From: Fontibacillus panacisegetis
GTDB taxonomy: Bacteria > Bacillota > Bacilli > Paenibacillales > Paenibacillaceae
Length of the DNA: 64,000 bases
Reading direction: 5' to 3'
Assembly: GCF_900102215.1 (NCBI RefSeq)
Contig: NZ_FNBG01000020.1
Location: 35,806-99,805, forward strand
Shown: positions 46,586 through 55,049 of the stretch, in pieces
Layout of the letters: every line of letters begins with the position of its first letter
Numbering within the stretch: the first letter of the stretch is position 1
Notes under the pieces: model-generated
What the model was told of the DNA's origin: nothing
Database searches by the model: none
Seen by the model: only the letters and a program-made list of their open reading frames with translations
Made by a program: the position numbers and the translations under genes

Positions 46586-47580
46586 AGAAAAATTCCTCCT
46601 GTCAGCACGGAACCGATAAAGACAACGGCACAGATCAGAAAAGCCAAATAGAATACAAATTTAGTTTTAAAGACGGATAGAAGCATAAGCATATTCTTAA
46701 AATCAAGCATCGGTCCAAGTACAAGAAAAGCGAGCAGCGATCCGCCGGAGAAGGAGTGCAGGAAGGTCGATGCGACAAAAGCGTCGGACGTAGAGCAAAG
46801 GGACAGCACAAAGGCAAAGCTCATCATGAATACATAGGAGCTCACAGATCCAGCACCGATGGCGGTCAGGCTTTCTCTTGCAACAAAGGACTGAATTCCT
46901 GCAGTAAGCAGACAGCCGATAATGAGGTATTTTCCCATTTCAAATACTTCATCTGCAGCATGTACAAAAATAGAGTTCCATCGCCCCCCGTTACGATGTT
47001 CAGCGGTATGTGCAGAGGTATTGTCCACACGGGAAAGAGATAGCTTAAGCGGGTTGCTGTGCCAAGTCATATAGATTATGAAACCGATAGAAGCAGAGAC
47101 AAAGAAAGCTAATCCCATTCGGGCGTAGACCATTTCAGGGTATAGCCTGAACGCCATGTAGGTGGCCGCGTATACGACAGGATTCAAAATCGGACCCGAC
47201 AATATGAACACAATAGCAATGTACAGGGGCATTCCCTTTTGGATCAGGCGACGGACTAAGGGGATCATACCGCATTCACATACCGGAAAAATAAGACCAA
47301 GCAGGCAGGCAAACAGAATACCTATGACCGGATTTTTGGGTATCCATTTGCCGAGCTTTTCCTCTGATACATAGAGATGCAGGAGAGAAGAAAGAATTGC
47401 TCCTACAAGCACAAACGGCAATGCCTCAAGCAATATCCCGAGAAAGCTTGTCCGGAAAACATGGATATAATCGGTATTGATCTGCTTGGCAACAGAAGGT
47501 AGAACTACGGTTACACAGGCAATGGCAAAAGAGACCGGAACGAGAATGGGCAACAGTGAAGTAGAAGTTAATTTTTTCAT
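46582..47580 (-). CDS. YcgR-like permease (DUF318 / ArsP_1 family)
   Basis: 332 residues, about eight membrane segments. Motifs LGLIFPVCECGMIPLVRRLI (with the CxCG-like CECG) and FVLSLCSTSDAFVAS are the two half-repeats of the family, each with Cys. ILSGPILNPVVYAAT is also typical. The 3' end overlaps the YcgQ-like gene by 4 nt. It is divergent from the yciC-like GTPase, sharing a 179-nt intergenic region that holds a Zur box, so co-control by Zur is possible. Confidence 0.85.
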   Translation of the reverse strand: MKKLTSTSLLPILVPVSFAIACVTVVLPSVAKQINTDYIHVFRTSFLGILLEALPFVLVGAILSSLLHLYVSEEKLGKWIPKNPVIGILFACLLGLIFPVCECGMIPLVRRLIQKGMPLYIAIVFILSGPILNPVVYAATYMAFRLYPEMVYARMGLAFFVSASIGFIIYMTWHSNPLKLSLSRVDNTSAHTAEHRNGGRWNSIFVHAADEVFEMGKYLIIGCLLTAGIQSFVARESLTAIGAGSVSSYVFMMSFAFVLSLCSTSDAFVASTFLHSFSGGSLLAFLVLGPMLDFKNMLMLLSVFKTKFVFYLAFLICAVVFIGSVLTGGIFL

Positions 47581-47715
47581 AGGAATCTCCTTTACTTGAA
47601 CACTTGCTCATAATCAAGAGTATTAGTACATACGGCGGTTCAGAACAGAAAAGAGGTACAAACACATAAAGTTTTATTTGACAAACTGTAGCTCATAGCA
47701 TTATATTATTGTTTG

Positions 47716-47738
47716 TTAATCGTAAATATTACTATTAA
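47716..47738. promoter_or_regulatory. Zur operator upstream of the yciC-like gene
   Basis: TTAATCGTAAATATTACTATTAA is an imperfect palindrome that fits the Bacillus Zur box (TCGTAAT-N-ATTACGA core). It is 22 nt before the TTG start of the GTPase and about 135 nt from the divergent permease start. Confidence 0.8.
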
Positions 47739-47759
47739 ACATCGAGGAGGTTAATCTTT

Positions 47760-48977
47760 TTGAGTACACCTAAAATTCCTGTTACTGTGCTGTGTGGATA
47801 TTTAGGATCAGGGAAAACAACGCTGTTAAATCACATTCTGAACAATCGCGCCGGATTAAAGGTGGCTGTCATCGTTAATGATATGAGCGAAATTAATGTG
47901 GATGCCAATCTTGTCCAGACGGGGACCAGCCTATCCCGCACGGAGGAGAAGCTCGTGGAGATGTCCAACGGCTGTATTTGCTGTACGCTTCGTGATGATC
48001 TGCTTAAGGAAGTTGAGAAGCTGGCGAAAGAAGGCCGTTTTGATTATATGCTGATTGAATCTACCGGAATAAGTGAACCTGTGCCGATTGCCCAGACGTT
48101 TACTTACGTGGATTCGGATACGGGAATTGATTTGACTTCATTAGCCAGACTGGATTGTATGGTTACAGTGGTGGATGCTTATCGGTTTTGGCATGATTTC
48201 TCATCCGGAGAAACTCTTCTTGAACGGGGAGAAGCAACGGGAGAGGAAGATACGAGAGATGTAGTGGATTTGCTGATCGATCAGATCGAAACCTGCGATG
48301 TGCTCATTCTGAATAAGTGTGATTTAGTGGATGAGGATGATTTAAATGAGCTTGAGGCGGTTCTTCGCAAGCTGCAGCCGAATGCCAAATTGATACGGGC
48401 AATCAACAGTGTGGTAGCGCCGGAGGAGATTTTAAATACAGGGCTGTTTGATTTTGAAAAAGCAAGCATGTCGGCAGGGTGGATGAAGGAGCTGCAAAAG
48501 GAAGAGCATACTCCGGAAACTGAAGAGTATGGTATCGGCTCTTTTGTTTATCGGAGAGTACGGCCCTTTCATCCGGAACGGCTCGCTGATTTTATGACGA
48601 ATTGGCCGGCAGAGGTTGTGAGAGCCAAGGGGCTGGTATGGATTCCTGTAAAATACGACCTTGCTGCAACGTTAAGTCAGGCAGGTCCGTCCATTCAATT
48701 TGGGCCCGCCGGTCCGTGGGTAGCTGCATTACCGGATGAACAACGCCAGGCTGTGCTGGATGAAGAGCCGGAGGTTCGGATGAAATGGGATGCCAAATTT
48801 GGCGACAGGATCAATGAGCTGGTCATGATCGGCATTGAAATGGATCGCATCGAAATTGAGCATCAGTTGGATAGTTGTCTTTTGACGGATGAAGAAATGG
48901 AGTCGGATTGGTCGTTATTTATTAATCCATTGCCGTGGATTTCTGACGAAGCGTATGAAGCAAGTATGGGGATTTAA
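47760..48977 (+). CDS. yciC: COG0523 GTPase, zinc-starvation metallochaperone (YciC-like)
   Basis: 405 residues. Walker A GYLGSGKTTLLNHIL (about 12-26), Zn-binding CICC in MSNGCICCTLRDDLL, switch/Walker B region LIESTGISEPVPIA and base-recognition NKCD. The C-terminal CobW_C domain starts near FVYRRVRPFHPERL. YciC of B. subtilis is a Zur-repressed zinc chaperone; length and operator agree. TTG start with GAGGAGG. Confidence 0.9.
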   Translation: MSTPKIPVTVLCGYLGSGKTTLLNHILNNRAGLKVAVIVNDMSEINVDANLVQTGTSLSRTEEKLVEMSNGCICCTLRDDLLKEVEKLAKEGRFDYMLIESTGISEPVPIAQTFTYVDSDTGIDLTSLARLDCMVTVVDAYRFWHDFSSGETLLERGEATGEEDTRDVVDLLIDQIETCDVLILNKCDLVDEDDLNELEAVLRKLQPNAKLIRAINSVVAPEEILNTGLFDFEKASMSAGWMKELQKEEHTPETEEYGIGSFVYRRVRPFHPERLADFMTNWPAEVVRAKGLVWIPVKYDLAATLSQAGPSIQFGPAGPWVAALPDEQRQAVLDEEPEVRMKWDAKFGDRINELVMIGIEMDRIEIEHQLDSCLLTDEEMESDWSLFINPLPWISDEAYEASMGI

Positions 48978-49031
48978 AGATCATAATGTTAAGTCATGTT
49001 GATTTAGTGCTTGCGAAGGGAGGTGCTGTAC

Positions 49032-49181
49032 ATGCGGGTAGTTGTGACACTGGCGTGCACGGAGTGCGGTGATAGAAATTATACGACAACGAAGAACAAG
49101 AGAAACCATCCGGAACGGTTGGAGCTTAGAAAATATTCGCCGCGGCTTAGAAAATATACGATTCATCGAGAGACACGATAA
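49032..49181 (+). CDS. rpmG: Ribosomal protein L33, zinc-sparing type with a half zinc site
   Basis: 49 residues, [17 protein letters not shown]...[16 protein letters not shown]. The C-terminal Cys pair of zinc-binding L33 is replaced (Ser and Leu region SPRL), as in the Cys-minus paralogue that Bacillus induces under zinc limitation. The N-terminal CTEC pair is kept, so the zinc site is half lost. It lies 54 nt after the yciC-like gene and before the second Zur box, consistent with ribosome remodelling that saves zinc. Confidence 0.9.
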   Translation: MRVVVTLACTECGDRNYTTTKNKRNHPERLELRKYSPRLRKYTIHRETR

Positions 49182-49212
49182 CTGCTGTAAAATAGCATTT
49201 TTGTCTTCTTTG

Positions 49213-49235
49213 TTAATCGTGATTATTACGTATTA
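49213..49235. promoter_or_regulatory. Zur operator upstream of znuC
   Basis: TTAATCGTGATTATTACGTATTA shares the TCGT...ATTACG core with the first box. It lies 15 nt before the znuC ATG, so znuCBA can be repressed independently of the yciC-rpmG transcript. Confidence 0.8.
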
Positions 49236-49250
49236 AAAAGAGGGATATAT

Positions 49251-49958
49251 ATGATTTTATCATCAATGCGGAATGTCATGTTCGGTTACGGGGAAACCCC
49301 GGTGCTTCAAAATGTGAGCCTTGATATTCACAGTGAGGAATTTGTAGGTATCACGGGACCTAACGGTGCTGCCAAATCGACGCTGCTAAAGCTGATGCTC
49401 GGTCTGATCAAGCCCTGGAGCGGGAGCGTCAGCATCAATCAGGAAGCGCTGAAGGGCAGGAAGCTGACTATCGGTTATGTTCCACAGCAGGTATCAGCAT
49501 TTAACAGCGGTTTTCCGAGCAAGGTTTCAGAGCTCGTCAAGTCGGGCTGCTATCCGGGCCTCGGCTTGTTCCGGCGGTTCACGAAGGAGCATGAGGCGCT
49601 TGTCGAGCAAAGCCTTCGTCAGGTCGGTATGTGGGATTATCGGGATCGGAAAATCGGTGAGCTGTCCGGAGGGCAGAAGCAGCGTGTTTGCATTGCCAGA
49701 GCTTTGGCAGGAAAGCCTAATGTCCTTGTTTTGGATGAGCCTACAGCAGGGATGGATGCCGGTAGTCGACAGGGATTTTATCAATTAATGAGGCATTATG
49801 TATCGGAGCATGGAATTACAGTTATCATGGTGACTCATGGTCTGGAGGAGAGCGGAGAGTTTTTGGACCGCGTAATCTCTCTGGAGCAAAGGGAAAGCGA
49901 GGAATGGCAATGTTTGACTACGAGTTCATGCAGCGTGCGTTTTGGGCCGGAGCTCTGA
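49251..49958 (+). CDS. znuC: Zinc ABC transporter ATP-binding protein
   Basis: 235 residues. Walker A GPNGAAKSTLLKL (Ala-Ala form usual in ZnuC), signature LSGGQKQRVCIARAL, Walker B VLVLDEPTAGMD, H-loop VTHGL. The C-terminal end reads out of the family pattern (QCLTTSSCSVRFGPEL) because the frame continues 49 nt into znuB. Confidence 0.92.
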   Translation: MILSSMRNVMFGYGETPVLQNVSLDIHSEEFVGITGPNGAAKSTLLKLMLGLIKPWSGSVSINQEALKGRKLTIGYVPQQVSAFNSGFPSKVSELVKSGCYPGLGLFRRFTKEHEALVEQSLRQVGMWDYRDRKIGELSGGQKQRVCIARALAGKPNVLVLDEPTAGMDAGSRQGFYQLMRHYVSEHGITVIMVTHGLEESGEFLDRVISLEQRESEEWQCLTTSSCSVRFGPEL

Positions 49959-50767
49959 TCGGCATCATTGCACCTGTATTGGGCGTGTATCTGATGCTTC
50001 GACGGCAGGCTCTAATGGCTGATACATTATCCCATGTATCCTTGGCGGGAGTAGCGTTAGGCTCATTTATAGGCGTAAGTCCTACGCTGTCCGGTTTCGC
50101 GATTGCAGTGATTGGAGGGGTTATCGTAGAGCAGCTCCGCCGAACTTACCGAACGTATAGCGAGGTGCCTGTAGCGATCGTCATGACATCCGGGCTTGCC
50201 TTGGCGGTAGTTTTAATGAGTATGAACACTAGCCTGAGCAAGAGCTTTAGCTCTTATTTGTTCGGTTCGATTGTAGCGGTTAATCAAACGCAGCTATGGA
50301 TGATCGGCGGGGTAGCTCTGGCGGGACTGGTTTATTTTATTATATTTAGAAGACCTCTCTATAATTTGACTTTTGATGAAGAAACAGCACAAATCGCTAG
50401 TGGTCATGTGAAATGGTTATCACTTTCTTTATCAGTATTGACCGGTATGACGGTGGCTGCAGCAATGCCGATTGTTGGCGTACTGCTGGTATCATCCTTG
50501 ATGGTTCTGCCAGCTTCATTGGCGCTTCGCATAGCGAAAGGATTTCTGTCTGCTATTACGATAGCGGTAGCGGTTGGATTGACCGGTATTTTTAGCGGGC
50601 TAACTGCTTCTTATTATGCAAATACTCCTCCCGGCGGAACGATTGCCCTTATATTGCTAGTGTTCTTATTAGTAGGGATAGCTGTTCAGAGGGTGTATAT
50701 AAAAGTACTTAAACGCAAGGTTTTCTCCAAGAGAGAAACGATAACGAAAGAACAAGGAATTAGCTAA
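49910..50767 (+). CDS. znuB: Zinc ABC transporter permease
   Basis: 285 residues with about eight membrane segments. MLRRQALMADTLSHVSLAGV is the ABC-3 family signature and the C-terminal TASYYANTPPGGTIALILL is typical. ATG 49910 is 7 nt from GAGG; ATG 49904 is the alternative. Overlap with znuC implies coupled translation. Confidence 0.92.
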   Translation: MFDYEFMQRAFWAGALIGIIAPVLGVYLMLRRQALMADTLSHVSLAGVALGSFIGVSPTLSGFAIAVIGGVIVEQLRRTYRTYSEVPVAIVMTSGLALAVVLMSMNTSLSKSFSSYLFGSIVAVNQTQLWMIGGVALAGLVYFIIFRRPLYNLTFDEETAQIASGHVKWLSLSLSVLTGMTVAAAMPIVGVLLVSSLMVLPASLALRIAKGFLSAITIAVAVGLTGIFSGLTASYYANTPPGGTIALILLVFLLVGIAVQRVYIKVLKRKVFSKRETITKEQGIS

Positions 50768-50780
50768 GGGGGAGTAATTT

Positions 50781-51908
50781 ATGAAGAGAAGTAAAATTAA
50801 AAACAGGTCACTGGCCATGCTTGCATTAAGTCTGGTGCTGATATTGTCTGCTTGCGGAAGCAATCAAGGAGGTCAGGGTAACTCCAAAGCCACGGCTAAT
50901 ACAGGATCGGGAGGAAATCAGACTGCCGCTGAACAGAGTGATAAGCTGAAAATAAGCGTAAGCTTTTATCCGATGTATGAGTTCACGACTAATGTAGCAG
51001 GCGATTTGGCAGAAGTTCAGTCTCTTGTCCCGAATGGCATAGAGCCGCATGATTGGGAGCCAACTCCTCAAGACATGAAACGGATTGAAGATTCGGATGT
51101 TATGGTCTATAACGGTGCAGGAATGGAGAGCTGGCTGGATCAGGTTTTGGCAGCAGTAAACAATGAGAAGTTGGTCAAGATTGAAGCCAGTCATGGGATT
51201 GAGATCATGGAAGGAGAAGAACATGATCATGAAGCAGAACACGATCATGAAGCCGAGCATGAGCATGCAGCAGAACATGAACATGAGGAAGAAGCGCATG
51301 ATCATGATGCAGATGAACATGCAGGACACGAGCATGAAGGTGGAGAGACGGGGGACACTCATAACCACGATCATGATCATGGTGGTCTTGATCCGCATGT
51401 CTGGTTGTCGCCTGCGCTTGCGATACAGCAGGTTCGCAACATAGAAGCCGGATTATCGGAAGCAGCGCCACAATACAAGGAGCAGTTCAAGAGCAATGCT
51501 GATGCGTATGTAGCCAAGCTGGAGAAGCTGGATCAGGAGTTTAAAGATAGCCTGCAAAATGTAAAACGGAAGGATTTCATTACACAGCATGCGGCGTTTG
51601 GATATTTGGCTAAGCAATACGGATTAACCCAGATTCCTATCGCGGGCCTGTCTCCTGATCAGGAGCCGTCTGCCGCGGACATGGCGGAGATTGTACAATT
51701 TGCTAAAGAGCATCAGGTGCGGACCATTTTCTTTGAAACATTAGCCTCATCCAAGGTAGCGGATACGATAGCTAAAGAAATCGCAGCAAAAACGGACGTG
51801 CTGAATCCAATCGAAGGGCTGACGGACGAGGATATCGCTGCAGGCTTGGACTATTTAGGCATTATGCGTAAAAATCTGGAGGCACTCAAACTTGCTTTGA
51901 ATGAATGA
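50781..51908 (+). CDS. znuA: Zinc-binding lipoprotein of the Znu transporter
   Basis: 375 residues. Lipobox LILSACGS. The cluster A-I fold (VSFYPMYEFTTNVAG, GIEPHDWEPTPQD with first His ligand) is interrupted by a very His/Asp/Glu-rich loop at about residues 150-195 that can hold many zinc ions. LDPHVWLSP, ITQHAAFGYLAKQYGL and FFETLASSK carry the remaining ligands of the binding site. It completes the Zur-controlled high-affinity zinc importer. Confidence 0.94.
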   Translation: MKRSKIKNRSLAMLALSLVLILSACGSNQGGQGNSKATANTGSGGNQTAAEQSDKLKISVSFYPMYEFTTNVAGDLAEVQSLVPNGIEPHDWEPTPQDMKRIEDSDVMVYNGAGMESWLDQVLAAVNNEKLVKIEASHGIEIMEGEEHDHEAEHDHEAEHEHAAEHEHEEEAHDHDADEHAGHEHEGGETGDTHNHDHDHGGLDPHVWLSPALAIQQVRNIEAGLSEAAPQYKEQFKSNADAYVAKLEKLDQEFKDSLQNVKRKDFITQHAAFGYLAKQYGLTQIPIAGLSPDQEPSAADMAEIVQFAKEHQVRTIFFETLASSKVADTIAKEIAAKTDVLNPIEGLTDEDIAAGLDYLGIMRKNLEALKLALNE

Positions 51909-52003
51909 GTAAAAGCAAAACAAGGCGTCCCGGTAAAAGGGCGGGAGGTCACAAGGATAAATTGTGAACGTGAATCCATATCAAAGGCATACTAAAAATG
52001 GAC

Positions 52004-52032
52004 CGGGAGCAGCGCTTTAAGTGCTGCTCCCG
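52004..52032 (+). terminator. Terminator of the znuCBA operon
   Basis: CGGGAGCAGC and GCTGCTCCCG form a ten-pair stem with a nine-base loop, followed by ATATTCAGTTTTG. The T-run is modest. Confidence 0.65.
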
Positions 52033-52045
52033 ATATTCAGTTTTG

Positions 52046-52137
52046 TTACGCCCTCAATCCTTTGAGGGCAAGGCGGTCAACCGCACCGATATTGTTGTAG
52101 ATAATCTCCACCTTTTGGCGGCGGTCACCCCGGCCCG
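52046..52137 (-). pseudogene. C-terminal tail of a large serine recombinase (fragment)
   Basis: On the minus strand the frame reads DRRQKVEIIYNNIGAVD and ends LKGLRA with a stop at 52046. This resembles the C-terminal ending of transposon-type large serine recombinases (xRRQxIxIxYNxIG). Nothing of the catalytic part is present. It abuts the peptidase E gene, and the G+C content differs from that gene, suggesting a deletion scar of an integrative element. Confidence 0.45.
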
Positions 52138-52140
52138 AAG

Positions 52141-52755
52141 TTAATTGCTTTTAATTTCTATTTCTCTGTCGTTGACCAATATTGCATCGTTATTGCTAAT
52201 TGGGGATAAATCTAATGTAGAAGAATAGGTATCCACTATTTTTTGCCCTATTATTTGAAATGGTGGATTAGTATAGTGAGGTACAGTATAAAACTCTACC
52301 AGACCTAAAGCTTCAAAACTTTCTAAGCCCGGCGCTTTTTTTGCACTATCCATTCCCTTTACATATTCAATATTTGCTGATGTAATCATTGCACCAGCAG
52401 ATTCTCCGATATAAAGTTTTCCGGAATTGACTTCATCAATAATTACTTTATCTGCGCCGGTTCTTTTCAATTCTTGTAGCAAAAAGAAGGTATTCCCACC
52501 TGTCACATAAATGAAATCATTGTTTTTTAATTTGAAAGTTATTTCATCAATTGTAGCAGTTGATATGTCCAATTCGTCAATAATTAGCCCCATTTTTTCA
52601 AGTGCTTTCTTTCCAGCACTTACATAAAACACAACTTTTTCTACTTTGCTTGCGGTAGGGATAAAGGTTACAGTTTTACCGCTCAAGTTTTTTTCAAAAT
52701 CTGTAAATATGTTAGCTACATCCTTAAAAGATGAAACCAAAAATAGTTTTTTCAT
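52141..52755 (-). CDS. Peptidase E-like (S51) hydrolase
   Basis: 204 residues. The family nucleophile elbow GESAGAMI has the catalytic Ser, and FIYVTGGNTFFLLQEL the preceding conserved GGNT block. S51 peptidases (PepE/YgaJ type) cut Asp-Xaa dipeptides; several members act on other small substrates. AAGGAG before the ATG. Lower G+C than neighbours, and it lies next to a recombinase scar, so it is probably acquired. Confidence 0.85.
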   Translation of the reverse strand: MKKLFLVSSFKDVANIFTDFEKNLSGKTVTFIPTASKVEKVVFYVSAGKKALEKMGLIIDELDISTATIDEITFKLKNNDFIYVTGGNTFFLLQELKRTGADKVIIDEVNSGKLYIGESAGAMITSANIEYVKGMDSAKKAPGLESFEALGLVEFYTVPHYTNPPFQIIGQKIVDTYSSTLDLSPISNNDAILVNDREIEIKSN

Positions 52756-52850
52756 ATCCGCCTTGATCTCCTTTGCTTTCTGTTCTGATTAAAGTATTAT
52801 TTATAATGGTGTCAGTTTATGAAACCGTTTAATTAAAAAGAGGAAATCGG

Positions 52851-53664
52851 ATGAAAAAATCAGAACGGCTAAATGATATGATGATGTATCTAAATGACAA
52901 AAAATCGTTTAATCTTAAAGATATTATGAACAGGTACAGCATTTCTAAAAGCACAGCCCTTCGGGATGTTCAGTCTTTAGAGGAAATAGGTATGCCCATT
53001 TATTCAAACCCGGGGCGAAATGGATATTATGGTATTCTACCTAACCGTTTATTATCTCCTATTGTTTTTACAATTGATGAGGTTCACGCATTGTATTTTT
53101 CTATGCAGACACTTAATGCCTATCAATCCACCCCTTTTTGGTCATATCCTGAAAATGGCTGTGAATGAAAGAGTATGTGAAGTTTGTTATATAAAAGAAA
53201 AAGTCGAAAAACAGTATCATGTTCAATTCTTTGATATTACCTCTGCCTATGGTCAATGGTATGCAACGGCGTATAATTTCCTAACCCAAAAACCGCAAGT
53301 ATTTCGTTGTGATAGAGTTCATTCCGTTCAACCCTGTGATAAATATATGCCAAAGCCACTTTCTGAATTTCTTGTGTCCTCCAGAAAGATGTTTCGGGAC
53401 AAAAAAGCAGTTGACTTTGAGGTTATGATTTCCAGTCGGGGAGTAGATACATTTTACAAAGAACATTATCCATCTATGGAGCTACACCAAGAAAATGGCG
53501 AATGTCATATAAGGGGTTTTTACAACAAAGAAGAAGAAAATTTTATCGCTAACTATTTTATTATTTATGGAGAAACCCTTTTATCTATTCAGCCAGACAG
53601 CTTAAAAAACCTTATCCTTGAAAGGTTGGAATCGATAAAGAATCATCTTGTTTCGCAAAGCTAA
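52851..53664 (+). pseudogene. WYL-type HTH regulator, frameshifted and shortened
   Basis: The first frame (52851-53168) has the HTH KSFNLKDIMNRYSISKSTALRD and the start of the next domain up to SMQTLNAYQSTP. The second frame, from about 53140, continues NERVCEVCYIKEKVEKQY, then a WYL-like part WYATAYNFLTQKPQVFRCDR, ending at 53664. Together they are about 270 residues, short of the usual 310-320, with the middle stretch missing at the frame change. Probably inactive. Divergent from peptidase E. Confidence 0.75.
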
Positions 53665-53866
53665 ATGAATACTAAAGACACGCAATACATCAGCACATTT
53701 TTGAGATTTTCCCTTTCGGGAAAACTCAAAAATTGCTTGTTGGGGAGGCCTCCCCAAACTATCGTTTCCAGGCATAAAAAAGCTCCTTTCCTTTATCGCA
53801 GTATTTTACATTACAAACATAAAATACAGCGACAAAGGCAGGATTGCTTGATCATTGTTTCTCCTA
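53665..53866. other. Palindrome-rich non-coding stretch
   Basis: About 200 bases with TTTGAGATTTTCCC-TTTC-GGGAAAACTCAAAA and GGGGAGGCCTCCCC palindromes. These would form strong hairpins and resemble sequences found in integrative elements. No gene supported. Confidence 0.45.
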
Positions 53867-54589
53867 TTAATGATCCTTCGGGACACAAAATCCATCTTCA
53901 CACATTTGGCCTTGCTCAGATGGCGGAGAGTCAGGGTTCAGCGACACGATTGGATTCTCTTCACTCCATGCGGTTTGCAGCGCTCCAAGGAATACATCGC
54001 TGGGCTGTGCGCCTGATACAGCGTATTTGCGGTTAAATACAAAGAAAGGGACCCCTGTAGCACCAAATTGGCTGGCTTCACGTCCATCAGCTAACACTTC
54101 TTCTTCAAACCGGGTGCTGTTCAGCATGTTCAAAACCTCTTCACGCGGTATTCCAGTCTCTGCGGCGAGATCGACAAGCGTATCCCAGTCACTAATCAGC
54201 TTGGAATCGGTGAAGTAAGCTTTGTACAGCTTCTCGAGAACGTCCTCTGATTTTCCATAAGTATCTGCAAACTTGATTACTCGGTGCGCATCCAGAGAAT
54301 TTGCTGGCAATGCATGGTCAAAGCGATAATCCAGACCAACTTGTTTGGCCTGTGCAACGAGATTATCGTGCATGCTCTTGACTTGCTCACGGCTGTAACC
54401 ATACTTGTTAGCAACCAAAGTGTAAACGTCGAATGTAGGTTTTTTTGGAGCGTTCGGATCAAGCTGGAAGCTCCGATACACTACATTAACTTTATCTTTC
54501 TGCGGAAATTGCTCTAATGCCTTTTCAAAATAGCGTTTGCCAATATAACAGAACGGACAGGTAATGTCCGACCAAATTTCTACATTCAT
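53867..54589 (-). CDS. DsbA-family (FrnE-like) oxidoreductase
   Basis: 240 residues, no signal peptide, so cytoplasmic. The thioredoxin-fold active site CPFCYIGKRYFEKAL is near residue 12, GATGVPFFVFNRKYAVSGAQ (about 168-187) holds the cis-Pro, and the FrnE-type helical insert lies between. A C-terminal tail contains two more Cys (CEDGFC). Usual length for the family. Acts on thiols or as an isomerase-like enzyme; substrate unknown. AGGAGG before the ATG. Confidence 0.9.
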   Translation of the reverse strand: MNVEIWSDITCPFCYIGKRYFEKALEQFPQKDKVNVVYRSFQLDPNAPKKPTFDVYTLVANKYGYSREQVKSMHDNLVAQAKQVGLDYRFDHALPANSLDAHRVIKFADTYGKSEDVLEKLYKAYFTDSKLISDWDTLVDLAAETGIPREEVLNMLNSTRFEEEVLADGREASQFGATGVPFFVFNRKYAVSGAQPSDVFLGALQTAWSEENPIVSLNPDSPPSEQGQMCEDGFCVPKDH

Positions 54590-54619
54590 GTTCTGTTCCT
54601 CCTAAGATGATTTAAAGAA

Positions 54620-54890
54620 AGAGGCCGTCCCAAAAGTTATCTAGTATAACTTTGAGGGGCGTTTCTTTTTTAGCAGTGGAAAGGCAAGATATCAGGAAAA
54701 GCTGCAAAAATACAGTTTTATATAAGTAGCCATGAAAGGATGAACAAAAGCGTGCAAAAATGCAGGAATATGGTTCAGAATAGACCAGTTTGAAGAGAAT
54801 CCCTAGAGAAAGCCTGCACATTTGCAGCAATTTAGGGCATTTAGAGGCTTTACATAAACAAAGCCTGCACATTTGCAGGAATTTCAGAAA
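54620..54890. repeat. Dispersed palindrome-rich intergenic repeat, copy 1
   Basis: About 270 bp, closely similar base for base to 63751-64000. It contains repeated TGCAAAAATGCAG / CCTGCACATTTGCAG units (half-palindromes around TGCA). Long stretches such as AAGTAGCCATGAAAGGAT and TTTAGGGCATTTAGAGGC are identical between the copies. Short open frames in it are conserved between copies only because the DNA is. Confidence 0.8.
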
Positions 54891-54946
54891 TTCCGCATCA
54901 TGACACTATTACATATAAGATACGGTCATGGAATGTAGCAGGGTCA

Positions 54947-54978
54947 AGCGGTGCAGGGATCGTCTTCCTTGCACCGCT
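54947..54978 (-). terminator. Candidate terminator-like hairpin after fabH
   Basis: AGCGGTGCAGGGA and TTCCTTGCACCGCT pair well, but the flanking T/A run is weak. It lies about 70 nt beyond the stop of the minus-strand KAS III gene. Confidence 0.5.
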
Positions 54979-55049
54979 ATTTCTAGTTTTGACAGTAAAC
55001 CTACTTTTGGGTCAGCCCCTTTACACTAAAGGAACTATATCACACTCTG

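Noticed and set aside
51205..51471. His-rich frames in other registers within znuA (51163-51471)
   Set aside because: They are shadows of the CAT/GAT-rich loop of ZnuA.
53665..54036. 123-codon plus-strand frame
   Set aside because: It crosses palindromic non-coding DNA and then runs antisense to the DsbA-family gene; no domain or start signal.
54612..54872. 86-codon minus-strand frame similar to the 83-codon frame at 63717-63968
   Set aside because: Their similarity reflects the shared DNA repeat; they lack ribosome-binding sites and a plausible protein pattern.
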